A stretch of DNA of 64,000 bases from Plasmodiophora brassicae (lineage: Eukaryota; Endomyxa: Phytomyxea; Phytomyxea; Plasmodiophorida): positions 620,001 to 684,000 of the forward strand of contig CP145424.1 of the NCBI GenBank assembly GCA_036867785.1. The letters are read 5' to 3'. The translations under genes were made by a program, and so were the position numbers. The notes beneath the pieces were generated by a model. The model saw only the letters and a list, made by a program, of their open reading frames with translations. It searched no databases and was not told the origin of the DNA. Shown in pieces: positions 11,017-21,177 of the stretch (position 1 is the first letter of the stretch; each line of letters begins with the position of its first letter).

Positions 11017-11640
11017 ATGGGGGCCGATCCAGCGGTAACCGGTTCGCCGATCGATCACTGGACAGCATCGACCGGCGAGTTTCTCGACGGCAAACCTCGC
11101 GCTGATGACACGACGGCGTCGACCTCGTTCCTCGGCGACATTTGCGACGGGATCGCGGATGACGACGTCGCCTGGGACTCGTTCGACGACTTACGCCCTG
11201 TCTCGTCGTTCTCCTCAGTGTCGTCATTGTCCATCATGGACGATGCACAGGACGACGTCTTCCGGGCGTACGACATGCTCAACGCCGATTTCCAGCCGAA
11301 TCAGTTCAACTGCAGCCTGGCACCCAGCAGCGGGTTCGTCGCCAACGACCACCGGCATGCTTTCTTCCAGGAGGCGTCGACAACCAGCAACATGTTCGCT
11401 ATGTTGCCCGCGAAGCGCAGTGTGGGCTACGATCACCGCGTCTCTGCGCCTGTGAGGAAGAACCGGGCACCAACGAACTCGCGGTACAACACAAAGGTAG
11501 CCTGCGTCCGCTGCTCGCAGCACAAGCTCGGCTGCGATCAGCAGCGTCCCTGTCAGCGATGTGTCGCAACGAACAACGGCGATTCCTGTGTCGACAGACC
11601 GCACGCGAAACGTCGTCGACGCTCGGCCCAACAGGCGTGA
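11017..11640 (+). CDS. Zn2Cys6 (fungal-type) DNA-binding protein
   Basis: A single-exon 207-aa frame. The C-terminal motif CVRCSQHKLGCDQQRPCQRC, then VATNNGDSC, has the spacing C-x2-C-x6-C-x5-C-x2-C-x8-C that defines a Zn(II)2Cys6 binuclear cluster. It is followed by a basic stretch (HAKRRRRSAQQA) suited to DNA binding or nuclear import. The first 130 residues are acidic and Ser/Asp-rich (SFLGDICDGIADDDVAWDSF), like an activation region. The cluster lies at the C-terminus, whereas fungal regulators usually carry it at the N-terminus and have a long middle domain. A small transcription regulator is inferred, target unknown. Confidence 0.85.
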   Translation: MGADPAVTGSPIDHWTASTGEFLDGKPRADDTTASTSFLGDICDGIADDDVAWDSFDDLRPVSSFSSVSSLSIMDDAQDDVFRAYDMLNADFQPNQFNCSLAPSSGFVANDHRHAFFQEASTTSNMFAMLPAKRSVGYDHRVSAPVRKNRAPTNSRYNTKVACVRCSQHKLGCDQQRPCQRCVATNNGDSCVDRPHAKRRRRSAQQA

Positions 11641-11714
11641 CGTTGCACTGCCCGTTCGCGTATTGGAGCAATCGTTATACACTGAGCCTGTTTACTGGGC
11701 AAATCGATTATGGG

Positions 11715-12838
11715 TTAGGCGAACGCGGCAGTGAAGGCCTTAGTGAATCCCAGGGTACCCGCATTCCCGTACGTGTTGCAAAGCGGCGAAGCAGGACCCG
11801 GAGGACAGTCGTTATCGCGGTCGAACGACCAGAAGTGGATGCCACCAAGGCCGTTCAGCTTAGCGAACGTCGCCAAATTCTTTGCGTCTTCCAGCGTGAA
11901 CATCTGATTCGGCGAATCGTTCCCACCGATCATGGGCGTGATCTCGATCTGCGAGTACGGGATCCCGTTCGTGTCGTGCAGGTTGCGAGCGGCCTGGATC
12001 GCGGACAGACCCATCTCACAGCGTCCATCGATGCCAAGGACGCAGTTGCCTGGAGCGGCGTCGCCGTAGTTCATCGTCATCAGATTGACGAAGAACTTGG
12101 TCAGCGCGAACTTCTCCAGGGAACCCATCAGCATGTTACCGATCGTGCCCAGCGTCCCGCCCGACACGACGGTACCACCCAGAGTTGGCACTGTGAAACT
12201 GAACCGCATCGTCGGGTACGTCCTCTGCGCCGCCTTCATGACCTGCACCATATGGTCGATATCGCCCTGCGTCGCCGTGCCTTCGATATCAAGGTCGATT
12301 CCTGTAACACAGGTCAGCGAGGTCATACGAGCATCATGGACGACGACGTACCGATCAGGCTTGGCGTCTTGTACCGGTTGATGAAGGCCAGGAAGTCAGT
12401 CGCATTCGCGCAACGGAACGCGCCAGCGGCGCCGCCCGTAGAGATTATGTACTTGATGCCTGCGCGTGCCCAGGCGGCGATGTTGGCGTTGATCATGTCG
12501 GATGCTTTGATGGCGGCCCAGGTCTCCGATGCGCATGTCCCAGTGGCGAACGCCCACGTGACGGTGTCGACCCCGGTGACCTTCAGCGCGTCCAGCATGG
12601 GCATATACGTTCCCGTGACGTTTGTGCCTATGACGTTCGACGTCCAGTTGAACCACAGGGTCACGTCCTTGTACGGGCTGAACACGAACGACGGGACCGG
12701 CGTCGGGACCGGATACGTCTTCGGCACATGATGTCCGTGAAGCAAGTTCTGGATCAAGCTGAGCGGCGAGCAGGAACCTTTGCCGCCTTCGGCCAGCGCG
12801 AGCAGCGAGACGATAACCACGATCGCGAGACGCGCCAT
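11715..12838 (-). CDS. Secreted GH18 chitinase-like protein
   Basis: Two exons, 12352-12838 and 11715-12301, with a 50-nt intron (12302-12351). The join creates the catalytic strand as LIGIDLDIEGT, matching the GH18 DxxDxDxE pattern with Glu as proton donor. The product is about 357 aa. It starts with a signal peptide (MARLAIVVIVSLLALAEG), then a Pro-rich linker, then the barrel: SPYKDVTLWFNW, VTGVDTVTWAFATGTC, AGIKYIISTGGAAG, FSFTVPTLGG, FFVNLMTMNYGD and GIHFWSFDRDND. The MNYGD and WSFDRD strands are typical of bacterial-type GH18 enzymes. It should be exported and hydrolyse beta-1,4-GlcNAc polymers, either the organism's own chitin or a host's. No carbohydrate-binding module is evident. Confidence 0.9.
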
Positions 12839-13126
12839 TGCGTTTGTCAAATGACAGTGTTGTGTTACGGGACGCGGGTGAGACTCGCCCCGCCTCCAGT
12901 TCCACGCAGGCCTGTCTCTAGGGGGCGATTTCCCCTGACGCCGCAACCCCTCTCACGTTACGAACCGAACCGGGGCTTGTACCACGGTTTGTATCTCGGA
13001 AGACACTGTTACGGGACGTGGGGTGACCACGCCCGGCCGCGATCGATCCCTGCCAACGCATTTCCCATCGACGGGTTCAGCACTTCGACGCCACAGTAAC
13101 GGTGGGTTTGGAATATGCACGGGCAG

Positions 13127-14307
13127 TCATTCGTCTCGAACTCGAGTTCGTGTTCGTTGGACAGCAACAGCGCCTGAGAGGCCAGCGAGGCCAACCAACA
13201 TCGCACGGCCAAGTACGACCACCAGCTGTCTGGCAATCGTACCGCTAATGCTTAGGCCAACCGCCGCTGAGGCCGTCGCAAGCAACGTCTTGACATGCGT
13301 TAGGAAGGGTCGGACGCATGTTGCAGTAACAGATGACAGACCTGGGACGCGTCTTTGGTGACGAATGAGACGACCCGATTCCAATACGGGTTGTCCTCGG
13401 GCAGCCATGCGTCTCCTACGCTACGAAGCCCAACCATGCTTATGAATCCTGCGACCACCATCGAAACCGCCTTCCGAGAAACAGCTTGGGCGCGAACACC
13501 AGCGACAGCGATCCCAGGAATAATGCCCGCGAGTAAAGAAAACCTACTGGCATCATTATCACAACGCCCAGCACATAACCGATACGCAAGTCACTTCGAG
13601 GACGATTTTGAGTGAACAGCAACGTTATCAGACTTGTTACACCGCCTGTCAACGGACGACTGGAACATTTGCGTTGTGTCATGGATTGAAGTGCCCAAGA
13701 ACATTCCAGACAGTTCAGTACTACAAAGAGCAAACATGAATACACTGGTAATGCTAGAACGTTTGACAGGTGCCCACCTTCTCTTGAAGACGGATTGCGA
13801 AATCTGTGGGTAGATAAGTACTGCGAGGACAGCGCTTACGATGATGGCTGGCAGGTCGAAATGCGAAATATCAAATGAGGGCGATGTCATTGCAGGTACG
13901 AGGGCAGCAGATGCGGTGATAACAGCCATCGATGTACCAATGCTGGTCGTCAGCGGGAACGCTTTCGGTACCATGCGATGGAACTTCATAGCCGCGCAAT
14001 AGAAGACAGCGGGGAAGGCGACACCTGAAACGACGCTCTGGATTGTCAGATCGTCTAACAGCTCACCAGCGGACAGATTCGCCCCCAGGCACACCGTCCC
14101 CAGTCGCAACAGGTGCGACGACGAGAACGTCACGCCGGATCGGGTGCCCCACCCGGCCAGCAACCCGGTCTGGCGCACCGCGAACCCGGACGCGATCGCC
14201 AGCGGCACCGGCGTGATCCCCCCGGCCAGCAGGACGCACGCCTGGCCCAACCCGGCCGACACGGCCACCCCGGGCACCAATCGCCAAACCCGACCCACCA
14301 ACGGCAT
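13127..14307 (-). CDS. YeiH/UPF0324-family membrane transporter
   Basis: A polytopic membrane protein of roughly 340 aa in several exons. Blocks match the bacterial UPF0324 (YeiH, putative sulfate exporter) family in order: LVPGVAVSAGLGQACVLL; a helix with LRLGTVCLGANLSAGELL; GTSMAVITASAALVPAM; LPAIIVSAVLAVLIYPQ; the signature MFLGTSIHDTTQMFQ (family GASVHEVAQV); then AGFISMVGLRSVGDAWLP and TLLATASAAVGLSISGTI, joined over a 50-60 nt intron near 13300. The C-terminus is LGRAMLVGLAGLSGAVAVQ. The middle join around 13600-13700, after SIHDTTQMFQSS, is uncertain, because two frames overlap there without a clean GT-AG. The start at 14307 (MPLVGRVWRLVPG) matches family N-termini; 14379 is an alternative. 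The substrate is not established for the family. It is mainly known from prokaryotes, so transfer is a fair question. Confidence 0.8.
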
Positions 14308-14550
14308 TTGGCGTTTGGCGCAGCTGCATCGCTGTGCCGCAACGTAACGTCGCCACTGCACCTCGGCACTGGTCGACAATGTTCCTAGCCGCTTTTACTA
14401 TATTCGTTATTGGCATATGCACAGCACGGATAGGATGTGAGCTGCGGCGGGATCGCCGTGACCGCGAGCAGACGTCCGCGGTACAGCGTGGCGTGCGGCG
14501 CTGACGCCGCGAGCTGTTGCGATATATATCATGGTGGGCTACCCCGCGGT

Positions 14551-15819
14551 ATGGACGTGTGTGTGTGTTCGACTGGTGACGGCCGTCTGCTAGGATACCT
14601 CGGCACAGTTCTCGTCGCGGCACGCGGCGCATCTGTCCGACCTCGCGTACGACTTCTATGGGCAGCGGATCGCCACGTGCAGTGCCGACCACCTGATCAA
14701 GGTCCTCATTTCTGGCGTTGTCCAAACGGACGTCATTATTCACAGAGCGACAGGTATGGGGGAAATCTGCTCCAGGTCAGCAGTGGACGGTGCGGTCGAC
14801 TATAGAGGTTCGTGCTCGAACCCGTGCTCTGTATGTCTGGGTTGTAAGATTCAGTTCGTTCAGGGCCGCAATACGTTCAATAGGATCACCTGGGCGCATC
14901 CTGAATTCGGGCAGATCCTAGCGGCATGCTCATCTGACTACAACGTCGTGATCTACGAAGAAATCGGTACAATGCTTGGTCGTGCGGTTGCTGCAATGTA
15001 GTGATCGTCTGCGATCAGTGGAAGGTAATGAGGAAGAATCGCAATGGATAGAACGGGCGCGTCTCGTGGATAGCCATGGCGAAGTGCAAGCGCTTGAGTT
15101 TGGCCCTAGGTATGCTATGTAGGAGGATTGCGGACGACTATTATGAACAGGATCGTTTCTGTTAGACATCTCGGATTGCAGTTGGCGACGTTAGGCGAGG
15201 ACGGCATCTGTCGCATCTATGAAGCGGTTCGACGACGGAAACGTTCCGATGACCCTAGATTTACTGTGGTGGTGGTTGTTAGGTTGACATGATGCAGATG
15301 TCGTTGTGGCCAATCCGTGACGAGTTCAATGTGAGCAGCAAAGGCTCCGGACCATCGTCGACATCATCCTTGTCCTGGAACACGTCCCAGTTCCAACAGC
15401 CACAAATCGTTATCGGTTGTCTTGACCTGGCCCAGGTAACCTTGTTGTTGAACGTTACGAACGTCTTCGTAAAGTGCTCGCAGATATGGCAGTACTCGAG
15501 TGAGCATCGTCGATGGCTGCAAATTTGCGAATTATCGTCTGGAGGGTCGTCAGCAATCACTGACGTCTCATGGGCGCCAAGCCTGGCGCGGTCATTCGAC
15601 CTGATCGCCGTTTCATTCACCGGATCCGACACGACGATCTACGAGGTGAAATCGCCAGCGCACGTGACCCAGACGTGGACGATCCCAGCCCAGTGCTGTC
15701 GACTGTCATGGAACCTGACGGGAACGTCACTTGCGACATCGTCTTCAGATGGAACCGTACAAATCTGGCATAAGTCGGCGGATGGCAAGTGGGTCTGCTC
15801 GCAAACTGTCGACTATTAG
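14551..15819 (+). CDS. SEH1: Nucleoporin/GATOR2 WD40 protein SEH1
   Basis: A six-bladed WD40 protein shared by the nuclear pore Y-complex and by the SEA/GATOR2 complex upstream of TORC1. Exon 1 is probably ATGGAC at 14551, with a 37-nt intron (14557-14593). The frame then reads HAAHLSDLAYDFYGQRIATC and SADHLIK. Later exons give RITWAHPEFGQILAACSSDY and VVIYEE; ARLVDSHGEVQALEFGPR with HLGLQLATLGEDGICRIYEA; and a long last exon with LSWNTSQFQQPQIVIGCLD, QIWQYSSEHRRWLQICEL, VSWAPSLARSFDLIAVSF and RLSWNLTGTSLATSSSDGTV. These blocks follow SEH1 order exactly (WAHPEFGQ and SWNxTGTxLASS are SEH1 signatures). The 14700-14870 joins are the least certain. It ends 47 bp from the stop of the convergent DUF155 gene. 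Confidence 0.88.
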
Positions 15820-15866
15820 CTGGACTGGTTCGACAATAAATACATACATTAGTCTGCATGGATCCC

Positions 15867-17244
15867 CTAATCGTCATCGTCGTCCACCATTGCGATTCCT
15901 GTCAGCGCCATTCTGATATCCCGAAGCGACAGCTTCTCCAGAACTTCGTACAGACAGAGGATGATCTCGCAAATCAGCAGAGCGATGATGGCCCATTCCA
16001 GCGAATCACTTTTCTGGGAGTGCATCACTTCGAGGAAGAACTTCGTGTTCTGTTCCACGAGCTGCAGCTTGAAATCTACAGCGGCGAATCGTTCGCTGAT
16101 CTCAAACTCTACCAACCGGTCACACCATGGTCCACCCGGATGACCACAGGTCAGCGTTACCTTCTCGCAGCTTCACCCACAGTATTTGGGCTTGACCACC
16201 ATACCGCCAGGCGATCTCGGATCGGTCGAGGATCTTGAGCGTCGACACGACGTCCGTCAAGATCGAATTGTTTGACGCGATCAGCTTGAACAAGTTCTCC
16301 TTATTCTCCAGGTGAAAATCGCCTTTCTGTTGGGCCCGTGTCAGGTGTCCAGCATTTGAAGACGACGCAAAGATCGGTGCGCCGCACCCTTTCGATGTTC
16401 GCATTCATAGACCGAAACACTTCAAGCATTGTCGCCACGCGCGCCTCGGCATGCTCCAAAGCAACCGTCTGGGCAAGCGTTTGACTGATGACCTATCTGT
16501 CGATAAGAACAACGGTAGTGGGAACGTTCCAGGCAGTCTGACCTTGAACGTGTTTGGAGTCAGCGCGTCCAGCAGAATAGAATCCGAAGTAACGTCGCAG
16601 AAGTCAGCTGGACACCCCCGCTGGAGCAGCAGCGCGTAATCTGCAGATTGACCAATGAGCCAAAGAGCGGATGGAGATGTGCAGCCACGTGTACCTTCAG
16701 AATGTAGAACCGTTGCTGGAGGATGCTCTGGTTCAACGCGAACCGTGTCCAGGAACGCAGTCTGCTTCTCATCCGACACTACGAGATCAAGTCAGAACCT
16801 GACGACTGTAGCAGCCATGAAAACAACGCAACCATTGTACAGGACGGCAGCGCCATATCGATACAGGACAGCATACGACAAGAGCGGATTCAGGACCGTG
16901 TCCTTAGCCGTTTGTTAGCGCGCACAGTTGACACACTAGATTCCAACGTACGGGTTGTGGTACTGAAAATACACTCGGATCTCCACCGTTAATCTGTACG
17001 ATTGCAATGTTCGTCTGCATCGTCACCAGACTGGACGGGAACGCCGTCCTGGCAATATGCGACAGGTCGAGCTTCTGCCTGGGCAACGCAGATTCACCGA
17101 TCCATGAGGCAAACCCCCCTACCAAGGTCCAACATACGGCAACATCATGGCCCGTATCCGCATGCGAGCATCGCCTACGATCGGTGCCGTAGCAGCCGCC
17201 GCTGCGCCAGACAACGGTCTAGCGAAGGACCGGAACGCTCGCAT
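15867..17244 (-). CDS. DUF155 (RMD1/RMND1-family) protein, likely mitochondrial
   Basis: Several short exons rebuild a DUF155 protein. Its members include mitochondrial RMND1 and yeast Rmd1. Recognisable blocks are YRYGAAVLYNGCVVF (family FxYGVVVxxG); ALNQSILQQRFYIL; SQTLAQTVALEHAEARVATM (family SxALAQSxKLxxFE); TLKILDRSEIAWRYGG; the helix FEISERFAAVDFKLQLVEQN; and the terminal membrane anchor SLEWAIIALLICEIILCLYE (family LEWIIIxLIxxE). The probable N-terminus MRAFRSFARPLSGAAAAAT is Arg/Ala/Ser-rich without acids, like a mitochondrial presequence. An intron whose donor splits a Trp codon, GPW, then leads into QKLDLSHIARTAF. RMND1 supports mitochondrial translation; the role here is inferred from the family. 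Exact exon limits between 16400 and 17000 are approximate. Confidence 0.8.
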
Positions 17245-17386
17245 GGGCCCACTGTCTGCAGCCTCGCGGACTGCGGGTCCCCGCGTTCTACGCCTGCACG
17301 GCAAACCACCACGGCGTGCACGTTCTGCAGAACGTGAACACTGAAAACTGGGACGTCAACTCGCGCTCACTTTACTTCCTTTTCGG

Positions 17387-17758
17387 TCAGATGACGAAGA
17401 CGGCGACGACGACTAGAGCAATGGCGGTTGGCAAGACGGCCTTGTGGACATCCGGATAGGCGTTCACGCTTGCGGTGGGCGAGCCGCGCGAAGCCGGTGC
17501 GGGTTCGGTCTTCATGGCGCCTGGGTACCCGGGTGCTTTGCTCGGTGTCGGGCATTCAGAGGTCGGCGGCGCGGGCGCTTGGTATACTGGAGCGGGCGCC
17601 TTGCTTGCCATGGTGGTTGGGGCGTATGTTGGTGCCGGCGGGATATACGAAGAACCGGCTGCAGTGTCCGATAGCGGTTGCTGTGGCTGGTCGAAATTGC
17701 CGCCCAGTGCGACGCCGAAGATGGCGATCGTCAGGATGGTGACAATGGAGAACGACAT
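17387..17758 (-). CDS. Small secreted Pro/Ala-rich protein, GPI-like tail
   Basis: A 123-aa single-exon product. It starts with a strong signal peptide (MSFSIVTILTIAIFGVALGG). A Pro/Ala/Thr/Ser-rich middle (YIPPAPTYAPTTMASKAPAP) with one Cys follows, and the end is a hydrophobic tail (VLPTAIALVVVAVFVI) without a charged cytosolic end, as expected of a GPI-attachment signal. A surface-attached, extended, possibly O-glycosylated protein is inferred. The ATG at 17758 is chosen because it places the signal peptide at the N-terminus; the frame is open to an earlier ATG at 17857. No family recognised. Confidence 0.65.
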   Translation of the reverse strand: MSFSIVTILTIAIFGVALGGNFDQPQQPLSDTAAGSSYIPPAPTYAPTTMASKAPAPVYQAPAPPTSECPTPSKAPGYPGAMKTEPAPASRGSPTASVNAYPDVHKAVLPTAIALVVVAVFVI

Positions 17759-18092
17759 CAGGGCGCTGAAGCTTGAAGGCACCACGCGGCTTGTGCGACT
17801 TGCGCTTGTTTGTGTAATGCCGGGAACCGATCCGGCCAAACTTGTTGGAACTGGCAACCACCGTGACGCACGAATGGTGACTCATGCATCGGATGGATAA
17901 CGTGTATCGTTTCCAACTACTGTTGCGCCGCCGGAAACACTGGCCTCCATGTCCACATCCGGCAGGGAGTCCATATCAGGTCACAAACGTGAATCAACTC
18001 TGCACCTGGTAGCTTGCCAGTTTCCTACCCAAGCCTCTCTACTTTCGGACGACGAAGGGAAACGCGTTGAGTGTACTCACTGCACGTCGCAG

Positions 18093-18831
18093 TCATTGCG
18101 TCTTGTCGTGAGAGAACCTCGTGCTGTAGGCGTTCCTGGCGTATTTGGCGGCGGCAGGGACGGCGGATTTCAGCCAGCGAAGAGCCACCCGATTGTTCAG
18201 GCCCAGCATCTCCATCACGAGCACGTCTTTCCAGCTGAATACACCCGATAACTGTGAATCGATCAGTGAACCCCGGCATCACGATCCGGTTGCTTTGCGG
18301 TACCAGAGCCATTTCCGCTGCGAACATCATCGCCTGCGCCGCCACTTTGTCTTTGGGCAGTTGATCGGTGGCACGGGAGATAATGCTATCGAGGCCTTCG
18401 TTTGAGGCCTGCATGTCGTCGGACAGACTCTGGATAGACTTTTCGCCATCGTTTACCGGATTCTCTTGTGTCTGCTTGACGTACTTGTCCAGGAAGACGC
18501 GGAATCGATACGACCCGTACATCAAGGCCAACTTGCGGGGACCAACCATGGGTGTTACTGCAAGCAAAGCGGCGTTGGTGGCTAGGGATTTGCGCTGCTT
18601 GTCCGACATCCCGTTAAGATGATCCATAGCGGCCCCATAGGCAGCTCCCAGGTGCTTGCCCGCATCGGCCTTCTTGTTCGGCGCAAGCCCATCCTCGATC
18701 GTCTGCGACTGCACCGCATCCTGTTCGACCGCCACATTCGGAAGTTCCTCGGTTGTGACGGCGCCGATGACCGCAATGCAGAGCGCGACGGTGACAACGA
18801 CAGCCTGCATTCGCCACGCGACCATCGGCAC
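18093..18831 (-). CDS. Secreted helical protein of unknown function
   Basis: Two exons, 18272-18831 and 18093-18234, with a 37-nt intron (18235-18271). The join gives IVMPG-WKDVLVMEMLGLNNR and ends ARNAYSTRFSHDKTQ at a TGA. The alternative unspliced frame is low-complexity and runs into the next spacer. The product is about 233 aa with a signal peptide (MQAVVVTVALCIAVIGAV; start 18831 or 18810). It is largely helical and charged (SLSDDMQASNEGLDSIISRA, QLPKDKVAAQAMMFAAEMAL), with no obvious domain or C-terminal anchor. A secreted protein is inferred; function unknown. Confidence 0.65.
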
Positions 18832-19105
18832 CTGACCGAAACCTGAACTTTCGAAATGATAAACACCTCTACGTCACCACGGGGGCCGTAAGCCCGTAGC
18901 GCGCCCGGCGAACCGGCGAGCCCGTCCGACACTGCAGCGCCAAGTGCCAACGTCCAACTGACCTACATAACATACGTCCTACTCTGTACTTCAGAACATG
19001 CCGCCGGGGCTACTTTTGGACTCCTCTCGTGAGTCGAGAAAATGAGTCATCTTCATCAATCGTCCGAAACAAAACAATCATCCCGATCGGCGTCATCGCC
19101 GATTT

Positions 19106-20452
19106 TTGCCGCTCTACAGTACGGTAGTTCCTTCATCGGAGCTGATCGCAACTCCGTCCGCGTCGATGCGGCATCTGCTCTGCCGGGTCGCACCCGGTTC
19201 TTGGAAGTCGGCTTGGCTAGTCGGGCCTCATCACCGTAGGTTTGCGTCCGCGAAACGTAGGACGAGGGTGGCGGCCAAGAGCAAACCTTCCGATCTGGTG
19301 CATGTTTCACCTGAGTTGCCAACACGTGACGACTGTACTTGGACCGGGCAAACGACGATTGGGTCGGCGTTGCTTCATGCACATGCGTTAGTGATCCCGG
19401 GCTCCGCCGGTCAGGATTACTGCGACGTCGTGTTGGACTTAGCTGGGCATGTCGAAGACAGCCAGCGACGTGCCAAGTTCGCATCATCCGGTATATTCCC
19501 GCCCAGCTTTGTCCCTGACGATTCCTACTGGAACGATGTTGCGTCGCACATTCGTACGCGATTCGGCAAGGTGGCATGGTTTGCTGTCTACGATGGGCAT
19601 GGGACCCACAAGATTGCTCGCCTCGCAGCGCACTACACGCCATACGTCCTGGCGAAATCCATTGCCGAGCACCACGATACTGATCTGCCCGTCATCTTGA
19701 ACAGTCTACCCCGCGAGGTCCACCATATCATCAAGCGACAGGCTATCGAGGGTCATGGGGTGGACGTCCGTGATGCAGGCGGAACGACTGCTACAATGGC
19801 CGTAGTCACTGATCGTCACGTTCACATCGCGGCCATTGGCGATAGCCTCGGCCTGATTCACACGTCAACGGGATACGTTTCCTCGGTACCTCAAAGTATG
19901 GACACGCTGCCGTTGGACGTTGAGGAGGAGTTCAACAAGGCGAACATGCTGTATGGTGATCTGGCCGGGTGTTCATCGTACGAGCGTAAAGCGACTGCAG
20001 GACGAGATAATCGTGTTGGGATCACGGGTCTGAGGATGTACGGGTCCATTGGCGATTATCACTGTGATATGGACGTTGTCAACGCAATGGTGAAGTACCA
20101 CAAGGGGGATTTCGACCCAAACGATCCCGATGTTAAGATGCTGTGCTCGCTGACAAAGGATCATCGAGCGATCTGGCGGGTGTTCGTGCCTTTCCCGGGA
20201 CCATTTCGCTTAATGACATCAGATCCGTTCCGTCGAGAACCGGACTCGAGCGTATCGGCGCCGGTTGACGGCACCCTGAGTTTCATATTGGCAACGGACG
20301 GCGTGCCATTATGGAAATCGGTCCACCTCGTGGAATCTGCTGACCCGTCCGAGAAGGTTGCAAGCTTGAGGCACCTGACCAGAGGGTCGGTCGACGATGC
20401 CGCCCTCGTCTACGTGGAGTTGAAGCCACAAACTAATCGCAGTGAGCAATGA
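19106..20452 (+). CDS. PP2C-family Ser/Thr phosphatase, copy 1
   Basis: A single-exon 448-aa frame. PP2C (PPM) metal-site motifs are present: QDYCDVVLDLAG, WFAVYDGHGTH (DGHG), DAGGTTATMAVV (family GSTA), AAIGDSLGLI (GDS), LATDGVPLW (TDG) and the final DDAALVYVEL (DNxTxxVV). The first 60 residues are Arg/Ser-rich (MRHLLCRVAPGSWKSAWLVG, RRFASAKRRTRVAAK), which could be a mitochondrial presequence (inference). Two paralogues lie in this window: 30524-31789 and 40892-41863 (both -). The 3' half and about 200 bp of downstream DNA are duplicated, inverted, at about 40690-41830. The long insert between GDS and TDG, with GITGLRMYGSIGDYHCDMDV, is shared by all three and marks a distinct subfamily. Confidence 0.9.
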   Translation: MPLYSTVVPSSELIATPSASMRHLLCRVAPGSWKSAWLVGPHHRRFASAKRRTRVAAKSKPSDLVHVSPELPTRDDCTWTGQTTIGSALLHAHALVIPGSAGQDYCDVVLDLAGHVEDSQRRAKFASSGIFPPSFVPDDSYWNDVASHIRTRFGKVAWFAVYDGHGTHKIARLAAHYTPYVLAKSIAEHHDTDLPVILNSLPREVHHIIKRQAIEGHGVDVRDAGGTTATMAVVTDRHVHIAAIGDSLGLIHTSTGYVSSVPQSMDTLPLDVEEEFNKANMLYGDLAGCSSYERKATAGRDNRVGITGLRMYGSIGDYHCDMDVVNAMVKYHKGDFDPNDPDVKMLCSLTKDHRAIWRVFVPFPGPFRLMTSDPFRREPDSSVSAPVDGTLSFILATDGVPLWKSVHLVESADPSEKVASLRHLTRGSVDDAALVYVELKPQTNRSEQ

Positions 20453-20650
20453 TGACCTAAACCCGATAAATCGCCAGGTTATGCACGATCACCGTTGTGA
20501 ACGTAACGGCGAGTTTCGCGACGACGACGACGTCTGCGACGCTGGGCTGACCAGCCGCGCGCTTCAAGCGATTGGTGTGTTCGGGAATGAAGAACTCGAT
20601 GGTATTGTGTTAGCGATTTGGTTCCTCGCTCGAAATGCCGGTGCGATAGT

Positions 20651-21177
20651 TCATGATACGAGGAACTCCTTGACAGCTTCAGCTACGCGGGCGGCGTCGA
20701 CTGAGAACGACGTATCCTCGGAGCCTCCGCCAATGATGGCACGGTACCGAATCCCAAGACGATGGGCCGATATGGCGAAGCACTCGTTGACGGCATGCGG
20801 GCCGTGGTTCGTCCATCCATTCCCGTGCGGCGGATGCAATTCGTCAATGGCGGTTCCCGGGTTCATGAACAGATGTGCAATGGGTTGTACTCAACAATGG
20901 CGCCCGTGTCCGCATCGACCCGAGGGCGGACGGGCGCCCCGACACCGGTCAGCGATATCGGCGGCGAACTCCTGATGTATTCGGCAGCGGGGAAGCCGAT
21001 CGGCGTCGCCTGTTGCCAAGGGCACCCGCCTGCCGACGCACCACGTCGCCTGCTCGACCAGTCCAGCCGGACGACATCGGGCGCAGGTGTCGCGCCAGGT
21101 ACGTGAGGTGGCACCTGTCGCAGGACGATGACATTGCAGACCAGAACGAACCCGACAGCGAGCGACTCGCCAAGCAT
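20651..21177 (-). CDS. Unidentified type II membrane protein (join unclear)
   Basis: An upstream frame starts MLGESLAVGFVLVCNVIVLR, an N-terminal membrane anchor or signal, and continues to EYNPLHICS near 20866. A second frame overlapping there continues as MNPGTAIDELHPPHGNGW and GPHAVNECFAISAHRLGIRY, ending at 20651. Both look protein-like, with balanced codon use, and probably form one gene. I could not find a clean GT-AG that joins them, so either the intron is unusual or one frame is a shadow. The next gene downstream on the same strand pair is also a type II membrane protein. No family recognised. Confidence 0.4.

Noticed and set aside
11559-12731. 390-aa plus-strand frame opposite the chitinase
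   Set aside because: It is antisense to the GH18 exons, lacks domains, and crosses the Zn2Cys6 gene end.
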